From contig SCSM01000020.1 of assembly GCA_004322215.1 (NCBI GenBank), forward strand, positions 1 to 64,000: a stretch of 64,000 nt of DNA, in the 5' to 3' direction. The notes under the pieces were generated by a model. The model saw only the letters and a program-made list of their open reading frames with translations. It ran no database searches and was not told the origin of the DNA. The position numbers and the translations under genes are program-made. Origin of the DNA: Bacteroidota bacterium. Its GTDB lineage: Bacteria; Bacteroidota; Ignavibacteria; Kapaibacteriales; UBA2268. Below, one piece after another: positions 26,966 through 36,226 of the stretch; position 1 is the stretch's first letter, and each line of letters starts with the position of its first letter.

Positions 26966-27622
26966 TCATTTCTTCCATCGGATAACTTTACCATATTTTT
27001 TTACTTCCCAGAAAAGGTTTTCCGCAGTAATTACCCATGTTGGTGATATATCAAAACCCGCAGCCACAAAGCCCTTTGCCACCCATTTATTGCAGGTTTC
27101 AAAAACATGATATGAATATTTCGATTTGAAAAAGATAATATTTCCGCCTGCTCTTTTCAAAGTAATAATCAACTTATTTTTATCGCCCCTTGAAAATGTC
27201 GAATCAACGAATTTCAAAAGATTTGTTAATTCATTATTATTGAATTGGAATTTGATACAATAATCCGAGTAAGAAATAATATCTTCAATACCGTAATTAT
27301 ATCCTTCAATCCTGACAACACTTTCTGTAGGAATAAATAAAGCTTTGAATGCCAGGTACAAGTCAAAATCTTTAGGAGATTGATAAAAATCCCTATCTCC
27401 CCAGCCAATGTCAACATAATTAAAATTCCGGAATAACTTTAGTGCTACAATGTTATTAATTGCAATGTCATCAACTTTGAAAATCAAACCTGTATGCCAG
27501 CGGCTTTTGATTAGATATACATTATTGGATTTTTCGGTAGAATCCGAAGAGAAAAGATGATTGTTATTAATTGTAATAAAAATGAACAACATTAAATAAG
27601 GAATTTTATGGAATGTATTCAT
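26966..27622 (-). CDS. DUF2459 family exported protein
   Basis: From the ATG at 27622 this 218-residue product has a signal sequence (about 5-24) and the DUF2459 pattern: IKSRWHTGLIFKVDD with a conserved His, then YVDIGWGDRDFYQSP, and TCNKWVAKGFVAAGFD near the end. A longer frame starts at 27664 but would overlap obg; the inner ATG falls 10 nt after the obg stop and gives a proper signal peptide, so it is preferred. The conserved His and Cys hint at an NlpC-like fold, but the family has no established function. It is probably co-transcribed with obg. Confidence 0.75.
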   Translation of the reverse strand: MNTFHKIPYLMLFIFITINNNHLFSSDSTEKSNNVYLIKSRWHTGLIFKVDDIAINNIVALKLFRNFNYVDIGWGDRDFYQSPKDFDLYLAFKALFIPTESVVRIEGYNYGIEDIISYSDYCIKFQFNNNELTNLLKFVDSTFSRGDKNKLIITLKRAGGNIIFFKSKYSYHVFETCNKWVAKGFVAAGFDISPTWVITAENLFWEVKKYGKVIRWKK

Positions 27623-27632
27623 AAAAATTCCA

Positions 27633-28625
27633 TCAATCAGAAGACAAAACCATCCACATCTCATTTTTCAGTTCCTGAATTGATGCTCCGGTAACAGATG
27701 ATATTTGAAAAACAGGTGTATTTTTTTCTTTAAAATCAATTTTTTTTAATTTCTTTTTTATATCAGGTGTAATAGCATCAATTTTACTAAGGCAGATAAT
27801 TTTCTTCTTCTTTGGAAGTGAAATATTGTATTTTTTTAATTCTTTAGTAAGCACTTTGTAATCATGCAAAGGATTTTCGCTCATAGAATCGAGCATAAAT
27901 AAAAGACACCTTGTTCTTTCTATATGCCTCAGGAATTGGATACCCAAGCCCTTTCCTTCCGATGCTCCTTCAATTAATCCGGGGATATCCGCAACAGTGA
28001 AACTTTTTCCTTCGGCAATTTTCACAATACCCAGATTAGGCACGAGTGTAGTGAAAGGATAATCGGCAATTTTCGGTTTTGCAGATGAGATTACAGAAAT
28101 TAAAGTTGATTTTCCCACATTTGGTAATCCGACGATACCTATATCAGCGATTAATTTCAATTCTAATATTATTTCAAGTTCGGTTCCTTTCACCCCATCT
28201 TCTGCGAACCTGGGAGTTTGATTTGTAGGTGTCGCAAATTCTGAATTGCCCCTTCCACCTTTTCCTCCTTTTGCTAAAACATATTCTACATCTGTGTCAA
28301 TTATATCAATTAAAATTTCTTCAGTTATAGCATTTTTTATAAGTGTACCCTTGGGAACTCTAATATACAAATCCTCTCCATCGGCACCTGTACAGCGGCT
28401 TTTACTGCCAGGTTTTCCATTTTGAGCCGAATATGTTCGTTTGTATTTAAAATCAAGAAGAGTATTCAGATGCTGGTCAGCAATGAAAATTATATCGCCA
28501 CCTTTACCTCCGTTACCACCATCGGGTCCTCCTTTAGGTACATATTTTTCCCGTCTGAAGCTTATATGTCCTTTACCACCGTCACCCGATTTAATCAATA
28601 TTTTAGCATAATCTATAAATTTCAT
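27633..28625 (-). CDS. obg: Obg/CgtA ribosome-assembly GTPase
   Basis: Obg is an essential GTPase that binds the 50S subunit and links ribosome assembly to stress and cell cycle. The 330-residue product has the glycine-rich Obg fold (about 1-158, SGDGGKGHISFRREK, with many GG pairs) and a GTPase domain: G1 GLPNVGKST near residue 165, G3 DIPGLIEGAS, and CLSKIDAI as the G4-like element. The variable C-terminal domain of longer Obg proteins is missing, as in many Bacteroidota. A DUF2459 gene follows after 10 nt. Confidence 0.96.
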   Translation of the reverse strand: MKFIDYAKILIKSGDGGKGHISFRREKYVPKGGPDGGNGGKGGDIIFIADQHLNTLLDFKYKRTYSAQNGKPGSKSRCTGADGEDLYIRVPKGTLIKNAITEEILIDIIDTDVEYVLAKGGKGGRGNSEFATPTNQTPRFAEDGVKGTELEIILELKLIADIGIVGLPNVGKSTLISVISSAKPKIADYPFTTLVPNLGIVKIAEGKSFTVADIPGLIEGASEGKGLGIQFLRHIERTRCLLFMLDSMSENPLHDYKVLTKELKKYNISLPKKKKIICLSKIDAITPDIKKKLKKIDFKEKNTPVFQISSVTGASIQELKNEMWMVLSSD

Positions 28626-28726
28626 ATTTAAATATTCAATGATTAATCAAAATTTTGTGTCCTTGCAATTTAATTATTCATTCTACAAATTACATTTTTA
28701 CATTATTTATATCAAATTAGAAAATT

Positions 28727-30088
28727 CTACGGTTCATTTTTTATAAAATCATTTAATGCTAATGATAATCTTTCCACCTGAATCAAATTTATGTTATTTA
28801 AATTCGGGTTCCTATTCGAACCCGTATTTGGAATGATTATTTTATCAAAACCCAGCTTTTGTGCCTCATTCAATCTTTGGTCGAGATAAGATACAGAACG
28901 AACTTCTCCCGTTAATCCGATTTCTCCTATATAGACAGTTTTCGGGTCAACCGGTTTATCGCGAAGCGAGCTCACCAAAGCCGCAGCAATACCTAAATCT
29001 GCAGATGTATCCTCAAGGTATAAACCTCCCGCAATATTCACAAAGACATCATGCTGGCTGAAGCGCAATCCCAGCCGTTTTTCTAATACCGCCAGGAGCA
29101 TTTGAATTCTTCTTAAATCATAGCCATTCACCGTTCTTTGTGGCATGCCATAATATGAGGGGGTCACAAGTGCCTGAACTTCGAGTAAAAGAGGACGAGA
29201 TCCCTCCATCGCAGCTACAATTGCTATACCCGAAGAATCATTATTTCTGTGTGCAAGGAAAATTTCAGATGGATTTTTAACTTCCTTGAGTCCTGATTGT
29301 TCCATCTCGAAAATTCCGATTTCATTAGTTGAGCCAAACCTGTTCTTTGCTGCCCTCAATATTCTGTAAGAATAATTTTTCTCTCCTTCGAACTGTAAAA
29401 CGGTATCAACCATGTGTTCAAGCAATTTGGGACCTGCAATAATACCCTCTTTAGTAACATGTCCGATAATGAAAATTGATTTGCCGGTTTGTTTGGCAGT
29501 TTGCATCAGAAGCGAAGCACATTCCCTAACCTGAACAACCGAACCGGGAGCAGAATCTATTTTGTCAGTATAAACAGATTGAATGGAATCAACAACCACT
29601 ACCCTGCAATCCCCGGATTTAATTACATAATCAATCTGCTCGATGTTTGTTTCAGCGAGGAGCATTAATTCTTCAGAAATATTATCCAGCCGCTGTGACC
29701 TGAACCTGATTTGTTCAAGGGATTCTTCCCCAGTTACATATAATGGATAGTGATTTTTCAAGCCCCCGCACATCTGGAGCATTAGAGTAGATTTACCGAT
29801 TCCCGGATCTCCTCCAACAAGAACCAAAGAGCCAGGAATAATTCCTCCGCCAAGAACCCTGTCCAATTCGGGAATCCCCGATTTGAGCCGGTATTCTTTA
29901 TCTGTGCTAATAGAATCGAGTTTCACCGGCTGCGACTTTTTTAATTTTACTTTTTGAATTTTTGTTGAGGTTGATTTAATAACTTCCTCAACTAAGGAAC
30001 CCCATGTACCACATTCATTGCAGCGTCCAAGCCACTTTGACGACTGCGCACCGCAGGATTGACAGATATATACGATTTTGTCTTTCAT
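28727..30088 (-). CDS. radA: RadA recombination and repair ATPase
   Basis: RadA helps process recombination intermediates by driving branch migration. The 453-residue product shows all parts: a four-cysteine zinc finger at the N-terminus (two C-x-x-C pairs within the first 30 residues), a RecA-like core with Walker A GDPGIGKST, the RadA signature KNRFGSTNEIG, and a Lon-protease-like C-terminal domain (GGLYLEDTSADLGIAAAL). A GTG three bases upstream could also start the frame; the ATG at 30088 is preferred. ftsY lies 132 nt upstream and obg 101 nt downstream, all on the minus strand. Confidence 0.96.
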   Translation of the reverse strand: MKDKIVYICQSCGAQSSKWLGRCNECGTWGSLVEEVIKSTSTKIQKVKLKKSQPVKLDSISTDKEYRLKSGIPELDRVLGGGIIPGSLVLVGGDPGIGKSTLMLQMCGGLKNHYPLYVTGEESLEQIRFRSQRLDNISEELMLLAETNIEQIDYVIKSGDCRVVVVDSIQSVYTDKIDSAPGSVVQVRECASLLMQTAKQTGKSIFIIGHVTKEGIIAGPKLLEHMVDTVLQFEGEKNYSYRILRAAKNRFGSTNEIGIFEMEQSGLKEVKNPSEIFLAHRNNDSSGIAIVAAMEGSRPLLLEVQALVTPSYYGMPQRTVNGYDLRRIQMLLAVLEKRLGLRFSQHDVFVNIAGGLYLEDTSADLGIAAALVSSLRDKPVDPKTVYIGEIGLTGEVRSVSYLDQRLNEAQKLGFDKIIIPNTGSNRNPNLNNINLIQVERLSLALNDFIKNEP

Positions 30089-30104
30089 CACAAACTAATT
30101 AAAT

Positions 30105-30139
30105 CTAATTACTAATTACAAATTACTAATTACTAATGA
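30105..30139 (+). repeat. Heptad-period repeat array, five units
   Basis: CTAATTA occurs three times with CAAATTA and CTAATGA in the same 7-bp phase, in the spacer between radA and ftsY. Confidence 0.85.
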
Positions 30140-30220
30140 AATTAATAAGAATAATCTATAAGAAATCTGAATTCAGCTTTATAGAATTGTAATAAAATTA
30201 AAAATGAACAATATTGTATA

Positions 30221-31195
30221 TTATTCATGATTAAATAGTGCTTCTATGAAAGCAGTCGGTTCGAATACCTGAAGGTCATCAATCTTCTCCCCAACACCGA
30301 TATACCTAACCGGAAGCTTCAATTCATTGGCAATCGGAAGAATAACACCACCCTTTGCGGTGCCGTCAAGCTTAGTTAGAATAATCCCGGTCAAATTTGT
30401 TACTTTCATAAATTCTTTTGCCTGTTGAATGGCGTTTTGACCTGTTGTAGCATCGAGAATCAGAAAAACTTCATTTGGAGCATAATCTTTTACTTTTTTA
30501 AGTACCCTATTAATTTTTTCAAGTTCAGCCATCAGGTTCCCTTTATTATGCAATCTTCCCGCTGTATCAATAATAACCACATCAGTATTCTTTGAAATAG
30601 CCGAATTAAGAGTATCGAAAGCAACTGCAGCCGGGTCTGCTCCGGGTTTTTGCTGAATAATAGAAACACCTGCACGTTCTGCCCAGATTTCGAGTTGTTC
30701 ATTTGCAGCAGCACGGAATGTATCTGCAGCGCCTATTAATACTGATTTACCGGCATTCCGGTAATTATATGCAAGTTTGCCAATTGTGGTTGTTTTCCCG
30801 ACACCGTTAACACCAACGATTAAAATGCAATGCGGCTTTTTTGTTTCATCAATCGAATAATCATAATCATTATTTGCAGATGGAGATTCAAGTAAAATTT
30901 TGTGAAGCTCATCTTTCAAAATATTAAAAACATCAGCTGAATCTTCGTGTCCTTCTTTTTTGACCCGAAGTTTAATATCAGCAATAACCTGGTCGGTTGT
31001 CGATACACCAATATCAGATGAAATAAGAATATCCTCGATTTCATTAATAAGAGAATCATCTATTTTTCTGCCAATACCAAGAACACCCTGTATTTTATCA
31101 ACGAATGATGTTCTCGTTTTAGACAAACCGTCTTTTAATTTATCGAAACCAAATGCCGAACTAACTTTATCTTTGAATTTATCAAAAAAGCCCAT
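30221..31195 (-). CDS. ftsY: Signal recognition particle receptor
   Basis: FtsY docks ribosome-SRP complexes at the inner membrane and, with Ffh, uses GTP to hand nascent membrane proteins to SecYEG. The 324-residue product has a short N domain and the G domain: G1 GVNGVGKTT, then DTFRAAANEQL, G3 DTAGRLHNKGNL, G4 TKLDGTAKGG and the closing GVGEKIDDLQVF. The long acidic A domain of the E. coli protein is absent, as in most non-enteric bacteria. It is divergent from the AddA-like gene across a 151-bp spacer. Confidence 0.96.
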   Translation of the reverse strand: MGFFDKFKDKVSSAFGFDKLKDGLSKTRTSFVDKIQGVLGIGRKIDDSLINEIEDILISSDIGVSTTDQVIADIKLRVKKEGHEDSADVFNILKDELHKILLESPSANNDYDYSIDETKKPHCILIVGVNGVGKTTTIGKLAYNYRNAGKSVLIGAADTFRAAANEQLEIWAERAGVSIIQQKPGADPAAVAFDTLNSAISKNTDVVIIDTAGRLHNKGNLMAELEKINRVLKKVKDYAPNEVFLILDATTGQNAIQQAKEFMKVTNLTGIILTKLDGTAKGGVILPIANELKLPVRYIGVGEKIDDLQVFEPTAFIEALFNHE

Positions 31196-31204
31196 CTTAA
31201 TTAT

Positions 31205-31232
31205 TTACGAATTATGAGTTACGAATTACGAT
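31205..31232 (+). repeat. Heptad-period repeat array, four units
   Basis: TTACGAA occurs twice with TTATGAG between and TTACGAT after, all in the same phase, 9 bp upstream of the ftsY start. Confidence 0.75.
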
Positions 31233-31315
31233 TGATAATAATATTATTTCAGTTAATTAATTACAAAAATATGGAAAAAAAGGGGAAAGGATAGAAATTA
31301 GATATGTTTAATTAT

Positions 31316-31323
31316 TATATTTG
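31316..31323 (+). promoter_or_regulatory. Possible Bacteroidota -7 box for the AddA-like gene
   Basis: TATATTTG, a full match to TAnnTTTG, ends 23 nt before the ATG at 31347. No clear -33 TTG was seen. Confidence 0.45.
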
Positions 31324-31346
31324 ATATTCGATAATTTTAAAAATCA

Positions 31347-34300
31347 ATGGAAAAAGAATTAACTCAGGAACAAAAAGAAGCATTAAGATTTGACAGGCAT
31401 ATTGCATTGACGGCAAATGCCGGGTCGGGTAAAACCAGTGTGCTTCAGCAAAGATACGTTGACATTTTATTAAAGGACGAAAAAAAGCCGGACCCGAGAA
31501 ATGTTGTCGCAATAACATTCACAAGGGAAGCCGCGTCTGAAATTCTAAACAAAATTTCACAAAATATCGAAAATAAAATTGAAAATGAATCACGTCTTAC
31601 TGAAAAAATGAAACTCGAGAGAATCAGGGCGAAACTGAATACAGCTCCTATTTCAACAATTCACTCATTCTGTTCTGCCCTGTTGAGACAATTTCCAATT
31701 GAAACAAATATACCACCCAATTTCGGAGAATTAACCGAAATTGAAAAAAAAGAAATTTATTCAAACTCGACCATCCAGGCACTCGAAGAATGGCTTGATA
31801 AGGAAGTAATAGAAAGAAGTACTAGAATTCGGAATTTTATTTCTGTTTTCGGAATGCAAAGATTAGAAAACGGAATAAAATATTTGCTGTCAAAAAGAGA
31901 AAGATTTGAATTACTGAAAAAATATTACGAAGAAAATAATGTTGAATCTTTTATTCTTAAACGAGATGAAATAATATTCAATAAGATTTATAACAATTGC
32001 ATACCTGCATTTAATAAAGTAACTGAATTAATTGATAAGCTAAGTGGAAAAAATTCTAAGAAATTTTCAACACTTTCCTTAATTAATAATAAAATTGCTA
32101 ATATTTATCAGCAATTGGAAAATATCAGTTCAGGTTCACCGGTTATTGTTACAATTGAAAATTTGATTAATGAAATTAAGGAAATACTAAAATTTCTTTT
32201 TGACGAAAAAATTATAAAAAAAGAATGTTCATTGTATCTACCTACTGTAAAAAAGATATTGGAAGAAGATGAAATCACGTATTTCAATCAATATTTAATT
32301 CTACTCAAGGAAGTAAACGATATATGCGATTCTTTTAAATATAATGCAAAGGACAAGGAACTTTTCGATGATGCAAAATTATTGATTGAAATCACCTCAG
32401 ATGTGATTGATATAATCAATGATGAGAAAGTAGTGCGGGCAGGACTTGATTTTGATGACCAACTCATAAAAACATCCGAATTATTAAATGATGATTATGC
32501 AGTAGAAAAAATCAGGAGAAAACTAAAATATATAATGATTGATGAATTCCAGGATACGAATGATTTACAATATGATATTGTGAAGAAATTGCTTCCTGAG
32601 CTTAAAGGAAAAGAATTAAAGGGAAAATTAAACTTTTATATAGTCGGTGATGAGAAACAAAGTATATATGGTTTCAGAAATGCAGATGTAAGAGTATTTG
32701 AAAAAGCTAAGAAGGATATTGCTGAGACAAATGAAAGGGAAAAAAATTTAACCGTAGATAAAAAAGAAGATTTCGGTAATTTGAATTTAACGATAACATT
32801 TCGGCTGGCACCGGTTCCGGCTGCATTTGTGAATAAAGTATGCGGTAAATTATTTGAAAAAAAAGAATCCGAATTTGATGTTGAATATTCTCCCCTGGTT
32901 TGCAGCAAGAAAATATCGGAAATAATTGAAAATGAAAATATTAATACTGAAATTGACCTGACTGAAAAAAATTTTGGAAATGTAACATTTTTAATTAATG
33001 ATTATATAAATACAAATTCGGATGAATATGTTGAAATAAGCGAATCAAAAACTCTTGCTATATATATTAAAAGTTTTGCAATTGATAACAAAAAGAAATG
33101 GAGCGACTTCGGAATTCTCGGCAGGACGAGAAAAGGATTTGACGAATTAATCTCAGCTTTGCAACAGCAAGACATTCCGTATATTTTGCATGCAGGTAAA
33201 GGATTTTATAATTCGCCGGAAGTTGTTGATTTATGTTCAATACTCAGCTTTTTACATAATCCAGATGATAATAAATCAATTGCAGCAACATTGAGGTCAC
33301 CTTTTTTTAATATTTCCGATAATGGTTTATACAAAATCAGTAAATTGAAAACCGGAAATTCTTTTTGGTCGAAATTTAAAGAATACTGTTCAAATATTGA
33401 GAATAAGATAAACCGGTCGGAAAGAGCAGATGAGGAAGAGGACAATTGTCTTCGGGCAATGAAGATTTTAACCGAACTCTATCACAGGGCTGCAAGAATT
33501 TCCATACCACAATTAATACATAAGATAATTGATATGTGCTGTTGGTATTCTTTCATTTCAGGATTACCCTCAGAAAACCAGATGAGAGCCAATGTAAACA
33601 AGTTGATTCAGATAGCAAGGGATTTTGAAAAACGTGGATTCAAGAACCTGTATGATTTTGTAGAGCAGGTAAAGGGAACAATATCTGCAGATTTATCTGA
33701 AAGCGAAGCAGTTTTTTTATCCGATGAAAATGCAGTGAATATTATGACAATTCATTCATCTAAGGGTTTGGAATTCGATACTGTCTGCCTCTATAATTCT
33801 TCTGAATCATATTCTAAAGATTCACCTTTCCTTCTCGATGATAATTTAGGATTGACATTCAGGATGAGAATTAAAGATGAGATGAGTAATATTGATAAAG
33901 AAATCATCACCCCCGTTTATTATTTGGCTTCCGAAAAGCAAAATGAAGCTGAAAAGGCAGAATCCAAGCGACTTTTATATGTCGCTTTGACAAGAGCTGA
34001 AAATAATGTAATCATAAGCGGTTCAATAAATAAAAAAGGACAAAAAGGATATAATGAAAGCTTTTTCAAAATGATATTGAATTCTCTGGATATGGAACCG
34101 GAAAATTTTGAAAATTTAAAAGAAATATCCTTTTATGATATTTTGAAATGTTATTACAATAACAAATTTTATGATTTAAGAATTAAATTTCCGGTAAGTT
34201 TCGCCTTCAATTTCTCGGATAATAAGTATTTAGATTTCGAAAATAAAGTTAAAGAACATCAGGAAAAAACAGTTCTCCTCAATAAAGTGTCAAGTCAATT

Positions 34301-35054
34301 TGATAATGAAATTTTCTCGGCAACTAAATTGATGACCTATCATAATAATCCAGACGAGTATGTAAGGAGATATTTATTCGGTTTACCTTCTGCTGAAGAT
34401 TCAGAATTCAATTCGATACATTTAATAGAAAATAGCAAGGAAGATGATGTTATCGGAACTTATGCAGGTACGCTGATTCATTCTGTTCTCGAAAGAATCA
34501 AGGATTGGTTACAAAGCGATGGAGTTGCTGACGAAAAAACATTAAACAATGTCATCGAAACTGTCTGCAGAAATGCTAACAGAAAAATCGGCAGAAAATT
34601 ATTTGACAGAATTCACGATGAATGCAGGCAAGTTGCAAATACAACTCTTATTAAGTTATATACTAATTTATTTAATGAATCAATATCAGAACAGACAATG
34701 CAGATTATTTATAAAAATGAAATATTACTCGTAAAAACCGATTTGCTAATAAAAAATGCAAGTGGTGAATGGGAAATATGGGATTGGAAAACAAACAGAA
34801 TTGAATCAATTGATAAAAAAAATGAGCTTATTAAATATTACGAATTACAAATGAAAATTTATGTATTCTTCCTGATGAAACTATATCCCGAACAACAAAA
34901 TTTCAGAGCAAGGTTATTATTCACAAGATTAGCAAAAAACGGGAACAACGATGAAAATTGGTTTCATGTTTATATTTGGAATAAAAGAGATTTTGATAAT
35001 ATTGAAATCGAAATCCAAAAACTCGTGGATGAAGTTCGGACAAAACAGAATTAA
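31347..35054 (+). CDS. addA: AddA-like UvrD-family helicase with C-terminal RecB-type nuclease
   Basis: This 1,235-residue protein should unwind and trim broken DNA ends to feed RecA. Superfamily 1 helicase motifs are complete: Walker A AGSGKTS at 25-31, IDEFQDTNDLQ, VGDEKQSIYGFRNAD, the TIHSSKGLEFD motif, and LLYVALTRAENN. The C-terminal nuclease has GTLIHSVLER, a D-x-K centre at Asp1146-Trp-Lys1148, and YELQMKIYVF, the PD-(D/E)xK layout of AddA/RecB. An addB partner is normally adjacent, yet none lies within the window: upstream is ftsY on the other strand and downstream a DUF202 gene, also on the other strand. A stand-alone role or a distant addB are both possible. Confidence 0.88.
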   Translation: MEKELTQEQKEALRFDRHIALTANAGSGKTSVLQQRYVDILLKDEKKPDPRNVVAITFTREAASEILNKISQNIENKIENESRLTEKMKLERIRAKLNTAPISTIHSFCSALLRQFPIETNIPPNFGELTEIEKKEIYSNSTIQALEEWLDKEVIERSTRIRNFISVFGMQRLENGIKYLLSKRERFELLKKYYEENNVESFILKRDEIIFNKIYNNCIPAFNKVTELIDKLSGKNSKKFSTLSLINNKIANIYQQLENISSGSPVIVTIENLINEIKEILKFLFDEKIIKKECSLYLPTVKKILEEDEITYFNQYLILLKEVNDICDSFKYNAKDKELFDDAKLLIEITSDVIDIINDEKVVRAGLDFDDQLIKTSELLNDDYAVEKIRRKLKYIMIDEFQDTNDLQYDIVKKLLPELKGKELKGKLNFYIVGDEKQSIYGFRNADVRVFEKAKKDIAETNEREKNLTVDKKEDFGNLNLTITFRLAPVPAAFVNKVCGKLFEKKESEFDVEYSPLVCSKKISEIIENENINTEIDLTEKNFGNVTFLINDYINTNSDEYVEISESKTLAIYIKSFAIDNKKKWSDFGILGRTRKGFDELISALQQQDIPYILHAGKGFYNSPEVVDLCSILSFLHNPDDNKSIAATLRSPFFNISDNGLYKISKLKTGNSFWSKFKEYCSNIENKINRSERADEEEDNCLRAMKILTELYHRAARISIPQLIHKIIDMCCWYSFISGLPSENQMRANVNKLIQIARDFEKRGFKNLYDFVEQVKGTISADLSESEAVFLSDENAVNIMTIHSSKGLEFDTVCLYNSSESYSKDSPFLLDDNLGLTFRMRIKDEMSNIDKEIITPVYYLASEKQNEAEKAESKRLLYVALTRAENNVIISGSINKKGQKGYNESFFKMILNSLDMEPENFENLKEISFYDILKCYYNNKFYDLRIKFPVSFAFNFSDNKYLDFENKVKEHQEKTVLLNKVSSQFDNEIFSATKLMTYHNNPDEYVRRYLFGLPSAEDSEFNSIHLIENSKEDDVIGTYAGTLIHSVLERIKDWLQSDGVADEKTLNNVIETVCRNANRKIGRKLFDRIHDECRQVANTTLIKLYTNLFNESISEQTMQIIYKNEILLVKTDLLIKNASGEWEIWDWKTNRIESIDKKNELIKYYELQMKIYVFFLMKLYPEQQNFRARLLFTRLAKNGNNDENWFHVYIWNKRDFDNIEIEIQKLVDEVRTKQN

Positions 35055-35058
35055 ATTG

Positions 35059-35373
35059 TTAACTTTTTTTATGATTATTTTCAATTGATTTAATTTCGAC
35101 GTGTTTTATCAAGTCTCTCATTTTTACATACCTGTAAGTTCCGAGATACATCGTTAAGACTGCAGCAGGAAGAAACAACCAACCGATTATAATTATCCAC
35201 AATATTTCGAAAAACCTGATAAAAGTAAGCCCTGCAATCAAAAGAGTGATGGCTGTTCTTTGGTATGAAAGAAATGTCCGTTCGTTAGCAAGAATCGAAC
35301 GTGCCGAAGCAAGTTGCTCCCCTAACGGTAAATCTTTTTCAATCAATTTCCGGTATAAATTTTTATTTATCAT
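35059..35373 (-). CDS. DUF202 (YidH-like) small membrane protein
   Basis: The 104-residue product matches DUF202: the family motif LASARSILANERTFLSYQRTAI comes before two membrane helices (about 42-60 and 64-83), and a charged tail closes it. The family is found in the inner membrane of bacteria and vacuolar membranes of fungi; its role is not established here. Its stop lies only 4 bp from the AddA-like stop on the opposite strand. Confidence 0.85.
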   Translation of the reverse strand: MINKNLYRKLIEKDLPLGEQLASARSILANERTFLSYQRTAITLLIAGLTFIRFFEILWIIIIGWLFLPAAVLTMYLGTYRYVKMRDLIKHVEIKSIENNHKKS

Positions 35374-35431
35374 AGAAACTTATAATAAAATATATTTAGA
35401 AATAAAATTATCGGGGTAAAATAGTAACAAT

Positions 35432-36130
35432 TCAAATATTCAAAATATGTCCGTTATCGGCAAGCCATTTCCTGGCTGACAGAAAATCCGGATAAATTGA
35501 TTTAACAATACTCCAGAATTTGGGAGAATGATTCAACTCCTTCATGTGTGCTAATTCGTGAACAACAACATAATCTATGATGTTTGGCGATGCGAGGAGC
35601 AAACGCCAGGTAAAATTGATTGTACCTTTCAATCCGCAGGAACCCCATCGGCTTTGGGCACTGTTTATTTTAATATTTTTATATTTAATCCCGGATATTC
35701 CTGAATAATATTCAATTCTTTGGGATAAATATTTGTAAGCAATTTTTTTGTACCAATTGATAAAAATCTGATATGCAGTCGGCTGACATTTTGTATGAAG
35801 AATGAAATTACCTTTTGAAAACTTTAATGCATAATTTGTTTCTTCGGTAATGATGAGTGGATATTGCTTGCCAAGATACATGAACATTTCGCCTTCGACA
35901 AATTTCTTTGCTCTCGCCTGACGAACTTTCAGGGCTGCTTCTCTCTGCTTTTCGACAATCCAGTTCTTTTTGCTTTTAACAAAATCGAGAATCTCTTTTT
36001 TTGGAACTCTTTTGGGAGCTCTGACGGTAACCGATGCATCATTCTCGATAACGATTACCATCGTCTGACGATTTGTTCGGATTAATCTCGTAATGCTTTT
36101 TTCAACCTGCCTGTAATCTGCCTGTTTCAT
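35432..36130 (-). CDS. YgjP-like (DUF45) zinc metallopeptidase
   Basis: The 232-residue product belongs to the YgjP/DUF45 group of predicted zinc peptidases. The zinc site is clear: HELAH at residues 191-195 with a third ligand His201 in KELNHSPKFW. The family segment SRWGSCGLKGTINFTWRLLLASP comes before it. There is no signal peptide, so it acts in the cytoplasm; the substrate is unknown. It is divergent from secA across 96 bp and sits upstream of the DUF202 gene on the same strand with a 58-bp gap. Confidence 0.88.
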   Translation of the reverse strand: MKQADYRQVEKSITRLIRTNRQTMVIVIENDASVTVRAPKRVPKKEILDFVKSKKNWIVEKQREAALKVRQARAKKFVEGEMFMYLGKQYPLIITEETNYALKFSKGNFILHTKCQPTAYQIFINWYKKIAYKYLSQRIEYYSGISGIKYKNIKINSAQSRWGSCGLKGTINFTWRLLLASPNIIDYVVVHELAHMKELNHSPKFWSIVKSIYPDFLSARKWLADNGHILNI

Positions 36131-36226
36131 AAATTTTAATTAAATTAAATTTTGATTAAATACATAATTAAGATTTACGTCAACAATAAATTAATATTAT
36201 TCATAAAAATAAAACATATTGCAATA

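Noticed and set aside
30105-30139. Tandem CTAATTA units considered as a CRISPR-like or origin iteron array
   Set aside because: Units are only 7 bp without spacers, and similar arrays occur in many spacers; no repA or dnaA is nearby.
36152-36226. 25-codon N-terminal extension of secA
   Set aside because: Hydrophobic Ile/Lys-rich residues not found in SecA; the ATG at 36227 gives the family start.
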